64,000 bases of DNA, from contig JAIWNF010000025.1 of the NCBI GenBank assembly GCA_025093555.1, forward strand, positions 248,001 through 312,000, given 5' to 3'. Positions within the stretch are counted from its first letter, which is position 1. Each line of letters starts with the position of its first letter. This stretch comes from Circinella umbellata. Taxonomy: Eukaryota; Mucoromycota; Mucoromycetes; Mucorales; Lichtheimiaceae. Positions 24,499 through 36,002 of this stretch are shown piece after piece. The position numbers were made by a program, and so were the translations under genes. A model generated the notes under the pieces. It saw only the letters and a list, made by a program, of their open reading frames with translations, had not been told where the DNA came from and ran no database searches.

Positions 24499-26347
24499 TT
24501 TTAGTATATAAGTATTTTAACTAGAAGGAAAAGTAAGTTAAAAAAAAAGCGGGTGTCACTTTTTTTAAGAAATTTTTTAGTGTATCGTCTTTTTTTGCTT
24601 AGCCTTCCATAGAATCTTGGTACCTCCGCTGCATGTTCTTCGACTTTCTCAAAGTTTCCTTTTTATCCCTTTTATGCAAATTTGTTATCTTTACGCAATA
24701 TTTTTGGTAATTCATTAATTACTTGGTTTGTTGTTTGAAGCTGTCAGCTTTGTTATTCCATTGAAATCAGAAGTAATTATTTTCCATTTTCTCATAACTT
24801 TTTTTCTGTTTATTACTGGGGTTTTTCACCTATACTACTATATACAGCTTTATTGTGTATTCCCCGCCTTTTCTCGAATATAGGCGTCGTTAGAATTTTT
24901 TTCTTTTCACCATATCAGGTGAAAATGAACCCATTTTGTTATTTATAAATATAAAGAGATTATTATCATGTAACACATTTATCGTCTTGGTATTCGCCGT
25001 TATCAAGCAACAGTTGTATATAGCTCAGTTTTAAACAAGTACTTTGAATAAAAAATTTGTATGGTGTGAAAACATATGAAACAAAAAAAGAAGTTTATAA
25101 GATTACACTTTATTGTAGAACTTTCCAACTTATAAATTTGATATTTTGTACTGATAAAGAGAATGATCTGAAGTAAGCAAACATCGTCATTCTGTCTGCT
25201 TTTTTGTATTGGACTGGAAATTTAGGATATAACATGGTAATAATGAGATCCGCAAATATTATTGCTATCGATTGAGGTGGATAGTACGTTAAATATACTT
25301 ATTTACACTTTTACATTGTACTAATAAATAAAGTCATAAAGGAATACTACTCTACATATCAAACATTGATTATTGGTTATTCTGTTTTGATACAAAGTCA
25401 TATGATGGTGGATTGTCTTCATAATTCTGTTATCACAGTACTACTACTACCGTTACTGAGCTTACGTATGAAACACATTTATACTTGTATTGGTAATGTA
25501 GTTCTATCTGAGCCTTAACCTTTCCAGACTTTCGATTCAGGCAAGTAAAAGGGCAAGATCAGTAACACAGCTGAGATAATCACTCTTTTCCCAAACGAGT
25601 CTCAGCTTCAAGTTAGCCAATTTCTACCATTAATCCTTCGCTATACCCAATTATTGTAGAACCGCAATCCCACTTGAACTAATTATATAAGTCCACTTAA
25701 ATATACTAATTCTTTGTTTAAATTCAATACACAAAGAAAGGATACTTCCACAACAATGGATGGTATTATCAACGCAAAGAATGTCAGTTGGAAGCTGGCT
25801 CATTCTTCTACCTATATAAAACACTGCATGCAGCACGCTAATATGACTTATTTATTTAACACCGCTTCAATAAGAATATAGCTATAAAACAAGTTTATTG
25901 CAAAAAACAAACACGTATTTTACTGTATTTTTCTGACTAATCTGTACAGTGTTTGAAACACGTTTTCATGCTAGTTATAATAAACTATTATTTATTATAT
26001 ACACAAAACTACAGTAATAATAGCACCCTGCTACAGTATTGCACTACGTAATCTTTTACATCAAAGCAATCTTGTCGCTATTAACTCGATTCCTTATTCT
26101 GTTTTCCACATCTCTGGTAGCTTTGGTAATAAGACTCCCTACATTGTCATGCTATTAGGTAAGAATTATGCTCATGCTTCGGTCGTGTGTTAAAGAAATC
26201 CGATCAGCGACGTGGTGTTCGCTGACATGGCTAACAATACTACTGAAATAGTTACGACCTGGGTTATTATCTGCGAAACTGTCGGTGAAAAATTCAGTAG
26301 AATTATTTGCAGCGAGAGAAATACATAGCCACTTGATTCAGTGATCG
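24499..26347. other. Hsp110 promoter side and gene-poor DNA
   Basis: About 400 bp next to the Hsp110 ATG is presumably promoter, with several TTC/GAA words near 24600-24680 but no clean heat-shock element. The remainder is AT-rich without exon-like frames. The open frame at 25651-25836 (minus) has no support. Confidence 0.45.
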
Positions 26348-26349
26348 TA

Positions 26350-26871
26350 CAGTAGGCCCCCGTTAATTTCATACACTTCGTTCCTGGCTATTTTGTGAGA
26401 AACAGATGGATTGAAATTATCGGTGAATTATGTTGGAGGCAAAAACTGGTGAAATTTAACAGAAAATAATAATAGATAGACCAATATATATATTAGTCGG
26501 TCTCTAATATGCTTCATATTAATAGTTAATATTTTTTGAGCGCTTTTGTGATAGGTTCAATCAATGAAGAAAAAGTATGTGAGTATCATAGATACACTCA
26601 ATATTGGTATTATATTAGAGCTGTCATAGTTCCCTTAATCTTCAACTAAATAAAACAGTTGCTATCTTCTAAACAAATTACTTTGCTTAACTTCTTTATC
26701 ACAGGAAACCAGCAAAAGCCTTTTTCGAGTCATGTTTGTAAGGCCGCTTAATTCCATGTCCTTGAAATCATTGTGAAAGTGAAAATAAAGGGATGTGAAA
26801 GTTGACACTATGTTTTGTACCTATTCCTGAAGTTGAGATTTAATATAGATGAAATTAACGGGGCCTTATTG
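26350..26871. mobile_element. Short TIR element (MITE), TA-flanked
   Basis: The left end is CAGTAGGCCCCCGTTAATTT; the right end read on the minus strand is CAATAAGGCCCCGTTAATTT. Both continue CAT, giving inverted repeats of about 23 bp with few mismatches. TA flanks both ends (26348-26349 and 26872-26873). It is 522 bp long with no transposase frame. The GTTAATTTCA part of the terminus is also found in the element at 44779-45604, so the two probably share a transposase source. Superfamily (Tc1/mariner) is inferred from the TA target. Confidence 0.75.
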
Positions 26872-26873
26872 TA

Positions 26874-27517
26874 GCAAAAAAAATATAGCTACGTAAATAC
26901 GGTATTTTCTTTTTTTTGTGATTATGTCAACACTGTGTATAATTCCACAGATGAACAAAGGATCATCAGAAGATGTTTTAATATACTCAAGAATCAATCC
27001 TTGAACTTCATTTTTTGACCCTTTAATGGACCGAAAGAATATTTTACTACGTAATACCTCAAAAATCATACAACAATGTTATAAAATAGGCAAAATAAAC
27101 ATTTAATAAAGCATGTTGACCTATAACAGAGAAAAATAAATAAAAATAGAAGCATGTAATTTTTTTATTTTATTTTATTTTACGTATTCCCACGGAACAA
27201 TTTCAGCTATTATTGCTTTTTATTTAGGATCCATCCTTGAATCTGATCCTTTAATCTTTTAAACTTTCAAGATATGAAATTCGGCCGCTATTTTAAACCC
27301 CTTAACCTGTTCTAGCAGTTGATCTTTGAATTCAAAGATAAAATATTACACCGTGTAAACTTTTCATCTTTTTAGTCAATAACATATAATTTTATGTTAC
27401 CTGGAGCACATAGTAAAAAACATGTACGTATTTAAGAATTTCCCAATTTGTTGTTGATTCGTTATATAAAAGCAACAAGAGTGTTAATATACTGGTGTAT
27501 CTGTAGTACCAGTAATG
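26874..27517. other. Gene-poor stretch
   Basis: AT-rich, with a TTTTATTTTATTTTA run near 27165. The 67-codon minus-strand frame at 26866-27069 overlaps the end of the MITE and is not supported as a gene. Confidence 0.45.
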
Positions 27518-28160
27518 TTACCAATTTTTGTCTAATTTACTGAGAGCAATGTAATCCTCACTCATTTCATTCTCTATTATACGCGACGACATGACATTTC
27601 TGCTAACGTATCTCTTGAATTTGAAAGGATTTTGGTTGATTCTTGTTTTACAAAAGAGTATGGGCTCTGTTGGATCAACTGAGTAACAGATTTCGACTTT
27701 TTTACAGTCATCAATCAACTTTGATAACTTTATGCCGTTTTGATTCATTATACTAATCACAGTAACACATGCATAGGTATGGCCTGTTCTCCACCTGTTT
27801 CTTCCATTACGTAGGTCGCCAAGTCCTCAGACTAGGAGCCAAGTAAAGGGTAGTACTCCTCCCACTTCTCAAATGCCAATTGCTGCTGATGAGATTCCAC
27901 AGTTAGACATGACTTCTTACTGCCTTCGAATTTTTTTAATGTTCGGGGTTCATTCAATAATTGATATCGTTCATAGACATGAGTTGTCTTCTCGGCTGGC
28001 ATAGGTGTCAATGATAAATTTTTCAACGTTTGAATAAAGTTGTCTATCACAAAAAGCAGTTAAAGAGCTATTCTGATTCCATAAGGCTTCAAAATTATAC
28101 GCTTACTTCAAGAATTCACGCAAGTTATTGTAGTTGGTTGACAAACCAGCGCAGTCCAAT
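27518..28160 (-). pseudogene. Broken gene of unknown family
   Basis: Minus-strand blocks read like protein: ALDCAGLSTNYNNLREFLK (about 28150-28095), TLKNLSLTPMPAEKTTH through KWEEYYPLLGS (28030-27835), SEDLATYVMEETGG, and LSKLIDDCKKVEICYSVDP to the stop at 27518. They are separated by a donor-like GTAAGC whose acceptor does not restore the frame, an in-frame TAG after LLGS, and a frameshift near 27775. I do not recognise the family. Its position between inverted-repeat elements in gene-poor DNA fits an old decayed gene or transposon passenger. Confidence 0.4.
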
Positions 28161-28560
28161 GCTATCAAGCAAAAAAAAATTGTGATGTGCAAGCCCAAAA
28201 GGAAATGTTATGCGAATAATTCAATGAGTTCATGGATCAAGATTACGTTTTTGAATATTACTCTATAAACATAAATAGATAAGTTTAGCAGGAAAATAAG
28301 AGAAAGAAGATAAGTGGCGCCGTAAATTTGAGAGAAAATATTAATGATCTCAATAATTATTTTTATTAATCTAGAGATGGTAAAGGGGATTATGAGCAGT
28401 TGTTTTGGTTGTGATCTCAAAGAGTATTCTTTATAGACAAAAAGCTAAAATTAACAACTATTACGTAGTTATGTAATGGGTAGCTTTATTAATAACGGGA
28501 ATAGTATGTCCATGTAAGAAGAAGACGTAAAAAAAGTCTCGATAAAATAAAGTCTTTATA
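28161..28560. other. Gene-poor stretch
   Basis: Contains a minus-strand open frame (28208-28420) of hydrophobic residues with no splice signals or recognisable domain. It could be an upstream piece of the neighbouring broken gene but this cannot be supported. Confidence 0.35.
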
Positions 28561-29006
28561 TATAATGGGAATTGCTACGGACACTCCAATAATAAAAAGC
28601 TATCAAATAAGATCTTAAACCATATAAATTATAGTAACAGTGTTATCAACACCAATAAAGCTTATTTGACCGCTCATACGTATGTAACATAAGAAGGATA
28701 CATTATTTCTTGTTTGTCTTGTCTTCACAAGGGCTGTAACTCTTACCTGTGTACATAGTGAGAAAAGATAAGAAATATTGGCTGTTACGTATCACATGAA
28801 CTTAAGCTGCTAATATAATTTTCAGAAACATTTTCAAGTTATATAAGGATAATAACTGTATAGATAGTGTATAGATGGTTGGATACGATATAACTATATC
28901 AGATTGTTGTGTGCCTTAAAAAAATATAAAAGTGGGGTGTCCATAAGAGTTGAAATCACCTAATATAGTATGTTTTTGGGGTGTCAGTAGCAATTCCCCT
29001 TTATAA
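28561..29006. mobile_element. Probable TIR element
   Basis: The left end contains GGGAATTGCTACGGACACTCC (28567-28587), broken here as GGGAATTGCTAC plus GGACACTCC. The right end on the minus strand contains GGGAATTGCTAC then TGACACCCC. Both are preceded by TATAA. The inverted repeats are about 30 bp with a few mismatches and enclose about 0.4 kb of noncoding DNA. Exact ends and the target duplication are not clear because the flanks are TA-rich. The termini differ from the CAG-ended elements, so this is a different family. Confidence 0.55.
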
Positions 29007-30073
29007 ATACACTTATTATTGGAAAAAAGCACACAGCTACGTACGTATCTATTCTCTTTTAACCCTTTCTAATATATGTATGTTTTTACTTTATATACAA
29101 GTTTATATTTCTATATATATTGTTTGACCATCAAAAAAAAATAACCTAGAGTTTACGTTTATTCTTTCCTTAAACACCTCTTTATATTTATCATTAAACA
29201 TACCTTCTCAGCTCTTACGTACCTGTGTATTGAAGTACATCGCAGTCTACCACTGTATCAATTTGCATTATTGATCAATATTTTCTATACTTGGCAATGC
29301 ATTATTTTCATTATATAATGAAAAAAAAATACATACTGTTTTTTATCAAAGCAGACCAACTAGTGTGATACATTAACGCCTATACCTTAAACAACCCAAC
29401 TATCAGCCACAACTTTACTTTCTGAAATGGCTGCAACATACATCAATTCATCAATTGGGAGGCATGCCTCTTTTTCATTGTGAATATCATAAAACATCAA
29501 TCATAATCATAATCATAATATACGTATTTTTCTAGTGGTCTCTCACTCCATTAACAAACTTCAGACCAACTTACAATACTAAAAAAGTCGTTTGCGCGTC
29601 TTTGTTATACAAAATGCATATGATTCTGTAAAATTTTTTAAGAACGGATCGGGTTCGGTTTACGATCTGTTCTTATTAGTCTTATTGTTCTTAATTTATA
29701 AATTAAAGTTTTTAATCTCAATTTAATCTATTATGGAACTGACTGTAACAAGTGCTTCATGTAGGTCTATGATAGGAAGAACATAATTATTAGTATGATT
29801 AGTATATATACATGTATTTAAGTAGAAGAAAAGAACGCCTACCTGTTCAAAGAAAGCTACTTAGTATTACAATAACAACAAACAAACAAAAAATTGCTTT
29901 GACTATATAAGGTTTAAGATTGACATGATATAAAAAAAATCCAATCACGCGCACGATGCATATATATTTCATGAAACACTAAGAAACTTCGTATACTTTT
30001 TCATCCTGCTTTCTCATTAGTATTTTTTTATTCTTTTCTTCTTTTTCACTCATAATTATCATTATTTATACAA
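29007..30073. other. Intergenic, promoter side of the gene at 30074
   Basis: AT-rich DNA with a short ATAATC tandem (near 29505) and many TA steps. No exon-like frame. Confidence 0.5.
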
Positions 30074-31434
30074 ATGTCGACATTTTATAATGACGACTTA
30101 CGCATGCGATCTACTACCATGCAAGAAGAATCTTTAAATAATGATCCCAGTAATGGCAGTGGTGGCAGTAGCAGTAGTAGAAACAGTAACGAATTTCCGC
30201 CCACACCTCCAAGTTCAGCGCCTACATCGAGCGCTTCTTTATATGAAAATAGTAATAGTAGTAATATTTCAGCAACAGCAGAAGATCCTAGCAACGACGA
30301 GGTTTCTACGGCAATATCCTGGCCGATTATTTTAGCTATCGTTCCCACGCTAGGTGCCTTTTTCGCAGGGAGCGCGGAAGTATGGAGTGATTTTGTATTA
30401 AGTTTGTTGATGTTATATTACGTATATAAATGGATGACAGGTAATTACTATATTTATTACGCTGTGTTGCATTTCAATATCATGTTCATTTTTGTTTTGC
30501 TTATATAATAATTATAATGATGCGATTTTTTTTATTATAAGTTCCATGGTCTTATTTTGAAGGAGCGCGTGCAAGGCGTATTATTCATGATAATGCTTCT
30601 GCTAGAGTATTTGTAGATTCAAAACGAATTAAACTGGGTCAGGAATTACGACATGAAGAACGCGTCGGATTATTTTGGGTGTTTATCTCTCCTTTTATTG
30701 TGGCCTATTCACTTCGTTTTACAAGATACTTTTTAACCAATTACGAATGTTATATGGGGTATTTCAACATTCTTATTTTTGTATTGGCTGCAATGATAAA
30801 ACCATCAGAGCATGCTCTTTCCTTACTGTGTGATCGAACACAAGAGTTGCAAAGTTACTTGGGACGCGATGAACGTCTCACGGATGTGTTATGTTCCAGG
30901 GCGGATCAGATGCATAAGGAAATTAATTATCTTTATGGACAATTAGCTACCAAAAAAGATGTTGGGAAGGTAAATTATAACTGTATTAAAAATTCTTGTT
31001 TGTTCCCTCTTAAATATATATTTTTATTTTTATAGGTTACTGCAGGATTGGAACCAGCCATAGAAAAAATCGTTAAATCAGCTAAACGGATGGAGAATAG
31101 AGAGTTGAAATTTAAGAAATGGACAGAAGAACGACTTTTTGCTATTGATGATAAAGTGGATGAGTTGGATGAGTTGATTTTATATCGTATTGAACAAGAT
31201 AAAAGGAAATCGTCTCAACGTACATTGGTCGCATTAATGTTCTTACCCGTCAATATTGCATTATGGGCTGCAAAAGGAATGACAGGTTGGCTGCCGATTC
31301 AAGTACCAACACTATCATCAACTATGACATCCGCTTTACCATCTCCTTCGTTATCCGCCATAAATGCATGTGAAGGTGAAGACGATGCTATTTCTCTACC
31401 ACCACCAGAGCCAACACGTGCGCTGAATAACTAA
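30074..31434 (+). CDS. Conserved fungal membrane protein, unknown function
   Basis: Three exons (30074-30440, 30542-30969, 31036-31434) give 397 residues. Residues 1-80 are S/N/P-rich and disordered. Four hydrophobic segments follow: ISWPIILAIVPTLGAFF, DFVLSLLMLYYVYKWM, LFWVFISPFIVAYSL and YFNILIFVLAAMI. A predicted coiled segment comes after (LCDRTQELQSYLGRDERL; IKREL-like EKIVKSAKRMENRELKFKK; DDKVDELDELILYRIEQDK). A last hydrophobic stretch is VALMFLPVNIALWAAKGM. The layout suggests an endomembrane protein with a cytosolic coiled-coil. I cannot name the family. It converges on the FHA gene with a 258 bp gap. Confidence 0.8.
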
Positions 31435-31692
31435 CACTATCCTTATGGGACTGGTCCTCTCTTTTTGATTAATTATATATTCCCGTTTTCTTTTTTATTC
31501 CCATCTTACTATATTATTGACTTCTATATATATTTGCCGAAGCATCATTACTATTTATTGATTATTACTATTATCGTTATTCCGTCACAATTTTTTTTAC
31601 TGATTTACAAAGCATATTTCTTATTGTGTATATTATGATCCATTATAAATATTTATATGTACAAGCAGTAAAAAAAAGCTTAAATAAACATC

Positions 31693-32687
31693 CTATTTCT
31701 TTTGTACCTTATTACCAACTTGTTTGTAGTCGCCGTCATCATCATCATCAGTCCACCTTTCTCCGCCTAATAAACTAGATTCAGAAGAAACCCATCCATC
31801 TGATCCATGATCACTATTTCCGTCTCCAACAGGTTCATCTTCATCACTTGTTAATTCATGTCCTGGTGAATAATATTCGTCACCTTCGATAGAATATCGA
31901 CCCATGCTTGGTTGTTGTGTTTGATATTCATCCATATTGTTTTCATCATAATAGTACTTTTCTCCCGGCATTGCTGTTGGTGCAGTGGGTGGTATAACGA
32001 CGTCGTCTAGCTCTAAGCATTGATTCATTTTACCAGGTAAACAAAATTTATACGGAAGTGTATTCTGTCGGTAATTTGGACACATGTATTTCGATCAATT
32101 TCTATTAATATCAGCTTTATACGACGCACATAGGCAGCATAGAACAGTACAACAGAAATATTATACTATAGTATTACATACAGGAATCAATTCGATGATA
32201 TCACCATTATACACTTGAATTTCACTATCTTTTGGAAGCGCCTTTCCATTTAATAGGGTTGGGTTGACTGCCAACTATATTTTATACAATAAGGGTAGTT
32301 TGTTTTATTAGGTCCATAAAAAAATAGATTATGTATGTTGTAAAAAAAAAAATAACTTACACGCTTTACAAAACAAGATCCATTGTCTAAAAGATTAATC
32401 TCGACTTATATATGTGTATGAATTATATTCGTTTAGATTGATTCAAGATGGTTTTTATAGCATGAAAAGTACTAAATGTCGTCAAATAAAAGAAAAAAAG
32501 GGCTATTTGTTTTACCTTGTTTTCGACTAACATTAGGGTGTGTAAGATTGAATTGAGCAGTTCCTCTACCAATAATGAGAGGTTCATTTGGTTTGATTGT
32601 ATGTGATACATCATTGGTTTCGTCATGGATAGTTGCCATTGGTATAATACCCCAGGTATACTGCAAGAAACGGAGAAAAAGGGGATG
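31693..32687 (-). CDS. FHA-domain protein (5' exon unresolved)
   Basis: Exons 32687-32516, 32404-32361, 32274-32182 and 32064-31693 join in phase and give 226 residues without a stop. FHA domains bind phosphothreonine peptides. Visible features are IIGRGTAQFNLTHPNVSRKQ (the GR and S-R signature), the short exon VEINLLDNGSCFVKR, and LNGKALPKDSEIQVYNGDII, which matches the NGK and GD loop of the fold. The C-terminus is acidic and S/D-rich (TSDEDEPVGDG; WTDDDDDGDYK). The acceptor at 32688 is strong, so at least one upstream exon or 5' UTR exon exists. No phase-compatible donor after an ATG was found with certainty, and translation could start at MATIHDE. Confidence 0.75.
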
Positions 32688-33210
32688 CTGCGAAAAAAAA
32701 GAAAAAATAATGCATAATAATAAGAGTAACCATAGCGACCATTTTTTTGTATCACCATACCAGTTAAATTAATTGAAATGAAAAGTATAGACATAACAGC
32801 TGTATTGCATCATAGTAGAGATACGCCATTGTTTATATGTAATGAAAGTCAATTTGGATTCGATCTAGACAACCATACTATTTATATAGCATTGCAGATA
32901 ATCAGGGTTATGATCTACCTCATTAGAATGTAATAACAAAAAAAGAGTGTGTGAGTAGCATAATATGTAACAATATTTTGTGCAAAGTACACTTTTCATC
33001 TAATGGTCTAGCTTAATTTTTGGGTGTAAAGAAAACGATTGGATACGCTTGTATTATGCAATGACTCAAATCAATCACGAAAAAATTATTATGTTCTGGG
33101 TAGAGTATATTTTATTTTTTTGCTGTTCCGAACAACTTAAAAAACTCCTCTTTTTTTCTGTAAACACGTCTTCTTTCTATTTGCAAACAAAAAAAGAAAA
33201 AAGTAAAAAT
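32688..33210. promoter_or_regulatory. Region between the divergent FHA and HOM6 genes
   Basis: Holds the unresolved 5' end of the FHA gene and the upstream region of HOM6. An open frame enters HOM6 from 33049 in phase, but the alignment-consistent start is the ATG at 33211, preceded by an A-rich leader. No clear operator is visible. Confidence 0.45.
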
Positions 33211-34455
33211 ATGGTTAACATTGGTATTGTTGGTGTGGGTCTTGTTGGCTCCGAATTGTTGGCACAATTGCATGCTACAAGTGCTAAGCGTTTAAAAATT
33301 GTTGGTTTGACAAATTCACGTAACATGGTTATCTCTGACACTGAGTACAAGCCTTTGTCTTTGACACAATGGAAGCAAGAACTCGAAGGTAGTAATGTTG
33401 CTGCTGATTTAGGTGTTTTTGCCAAGTACTTGGCTGATTCTCCTGAACATGCTGTCATTGTTGATTGTACTGCTTCAGATGCTGTTTCTCAACTTTATCC
33501 TGCATGGCTCAAGGCAGGTGTCAGTGTCGTGACACCTAACAAGAAGGGTTTCTCTGGCTCCCTCGATCTTTACAAGGAAATTGTTTCTTTGGCTGCTAAC
33601 CTCGGTCCATCCACCGGAGCAAAGACTCCTATGGCTTACCATGAATCTACTGTTGGTGCTGGTTTGCCTGTTCTTTCCACCTTAACTGATTTCGTCAAGA
33701 CAGGTGATGAAATTGAAAAGATTGAAGGTATCTTTTCTGGTACATTGAGTTATTTGTTCAACAACTTTTCTTCCCTTTCTTCTACTGGTTCTCAATCCTT
33801 CTCCGAAAACGTCAAGGTTGCCAAGGAATTGGGATATACTGAACCTGATCCTCGTGATGATTTGAATGGTATGGATGTCGCACGCAAGGTCACCATTTGT
33901 GGTCGTTTGGCTGGTTTGGATTTGGATTTATCCACTTTGCCTGTTGAAAATATTGTCCCTGGTCCTTTGCAAGCTGTTGCTTCGGCTGATGAATTCATGG
34001 CCAAGTTGCCCGAGTTTGATGATCATTTCAGCAAATTGAATGAAGAAGCAAAGAAGGAAGGTCAAGTGTTGCGTTGTGTTGGTCTTGTTGATGTCAAGGG
34101 TGGTAACAGTGGCGTCAAATTGCTCAAGTAAGTTTAGAAAAAAAGTCTTTTTTTTTTTTTCACTCATCATCACCCCCCCCCTTTTTTTTTCTGTTTGACG
34201 TGTGGGATGCGGGCAATGTAGTCAACTAAGGGGTGGGTTGGCTCTCCTATATGTTATTTACAAATATATAAAAATAGGTATCCTGGTTCCCATCCATTTG
34301 CTTCTCTTCAAGGAAGTGACAATATCATCAAATTCACCACAAAGTATTTCCCTAATGGTTTAATCATTCAAGGCGCCGGTGCTGGTGCTGCTGTAACTTC
34401 ATATGGCATTTTCTCGGATCTTCTTAAGATTCAAGAACGTGTTGAAGGCTTTTAG
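33211..34455 (+). CDS. HOM6: Homoserine dehydrogenase
   Basis: Two exons (33211-34127 and 34278-34455) give 364 residues, the usual length of the monofunctional fungal enzyme. It reduces aspartate semialdehyde to homoserine with NAD(P)H in threonine and methionine synthesis in the cytosol. The NAD(P) loop GVGLVG is at residues 8-13. VTPNKKGFSG carries the catalytic lysine, YHESTVGAGLP the conserved glutamate, and GTLSYLFNNF and the DPRDDLNGMD substrate loop follow. The C-terminus IIQGAGAGAAVTSYG is the cofactor-side glycine segment. An open frame extends upstream to 33049 but its composition is not protein-like, so the ATG next to NIGIVGVG was chosen. It converges on RHO3 with a 185 bp gap. 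Confidence 0.95.
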
Positions 34456-34640
34456 TTTTTTTTTATAAAAAAAAAGTGTAATAATAAAAATAAAACCTTG
34501 TTGTGTTTTGTTGTGTATAATAAAAAATAATAGTACTGATATATGTATAAAACTTTGAAGGGGATTAACTATGTGAATATATTATGCGTGTATGCGTGTA
34601 TGTGTATATATGTGCAATTATTTTGTTATTTTTTTTTCTT

Positions 34641-35728
34641 TTAAAGAATAATACATCCTCCTTCTCGATCATCAAACGTTCCTCGTAAATGCACTATATA
34701 ATTTTACTGGTATAAGTAATCCAACTTTTGTTAAGGGGACAATGTGATTATCATAACAGTAAGAGTATATTCTTACCAGGCAAAGAAACCCGCGCAGTTT
34801 GTTCAAAACACTCCTTTACACCTCGATTATGCATTGCTGAACATTCAAGATAACGTACGGCATTTATTGATCTAGCAATTTCGACTCCCTAATCAGAACA
34901 AATTAATAGCAATTTCCAGTCAGTACGTACATAAAATCATTACTTATCATTAATATTTGTATGTATACCTCTTCATATAAGATGGGATTTAATCTTGATG
35001 ATATTCGTACATCATCTCTTAAATCGCATTTAAGAGCAACAAGAATGATTTTTGCTTTTGGACTATGTTCTAATACTTCTTCTAGCCATCGATTTGGAAT
35101 ATTATCCAAAGAATCTCGATCATCAACAGAAAAACACATCATAAATGCGTGTGTATCAACATACGACAATGCTCGTAATCGGTCAAATCCTTCTTGGCCT
35201 TTAGTAGCGTTATTTATAATAGTTAAACGAATAAACAAATCCATGCATAATATGCATGCACAGTAAAAGTAAGGTTTTAACCCTGTTTCCTTATTTTATT
35301 TTACTTGATTATTATTTACCTGCTGTATCCCACAATGATAATTCAACTGGTTGATCATCGACGATAACGTCATGCACGTAATTTTCAAAAACAGTTGGTT
35401 CATATGCCTTCAAATAATTATAATAGTAATACAACAGTTATAAGCTTTACATGTATTTTTTTTATGAAGTTGTTACGTATTAAATATAAATATTTGTACC
35501 TGAGGAAAATAACCTCGAGTAAATACGTTTAATAAAGACGTTTTTCCTATATGAAAAAAAAGTAAGAAAGTTAAATATAACATAATACGTACTCGGGATA
35601 ATAATTGATGACCTTCTTCAAAACTATAGTTAATTTATATATTATGCTATACCACATCCACCGTCCCCAACTAGAACAATCTTTCGCTGCTTTGGAGTTG
35701 TGTGTGAACTACGACCGCAAATAGGCAT
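34641..35728 (-). CDS. RHO3: Rho-family GTPase, Rho3-like
   Basis: Six exons (35728-35653, 35546-35500, 35407-35320, 35198-34969, 34888-34777, 34693-34641) give 201 residues. Rho3 controls polarised secretion and actin cables. The P-loop is VGDGGCGKTSLL; switch [13 protein letters not shown]; switch [14 protein letters not shown]; the base-specificity motif is ALKCDLR, as in Rho3 rather than the TKxD of other Rhos; and ECSA is present. The last exon is 53 bases and ends in the prenylation box CIIL, which predicts geranylgeranylation. Phrases [11 protein letters not shown] and [20 protein letters not shown] match Rho3 best. Lies just outside the large inverted duplication. Confidence 0.9.
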
Positions 35729-36002
35729 TTTGTACTTTTTTTTTCCTTTTCGAGATATATTATTAAAAGTTATAATTGTAGTAAATAATAAAATATTAAT
35801 TATCAGAAAGAAAGAAATAAAGGTATTATAAGGATAAGAAAGAGAAAAAAAGAAGGAAAGAAGGAAAGAAAAAGAGAGGAGAGAGAAAGAAGAAAAAAGA
35901 GAAGAATCCATTCAGGATTGGGCTTTGCGTGTTAACTACGTACTTTGTTGTGGCGCAAACTTTCTTGGCAGAAAGCTGCATATATAGTAATAAAATAAAC
36001 AG

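Noticed and set aside
24560..24720. Heat-shock elements upstream of Hsp110
   Set aside because: Several TTC and GAA words occur, but no clean inverted array with the required spacing.
33049..33210. Upstream extension of the HOM6 frame
   Set aside because: Open in frame but composition is unlike protein and family alignment begins at MVNIGIVG; treated as leader.
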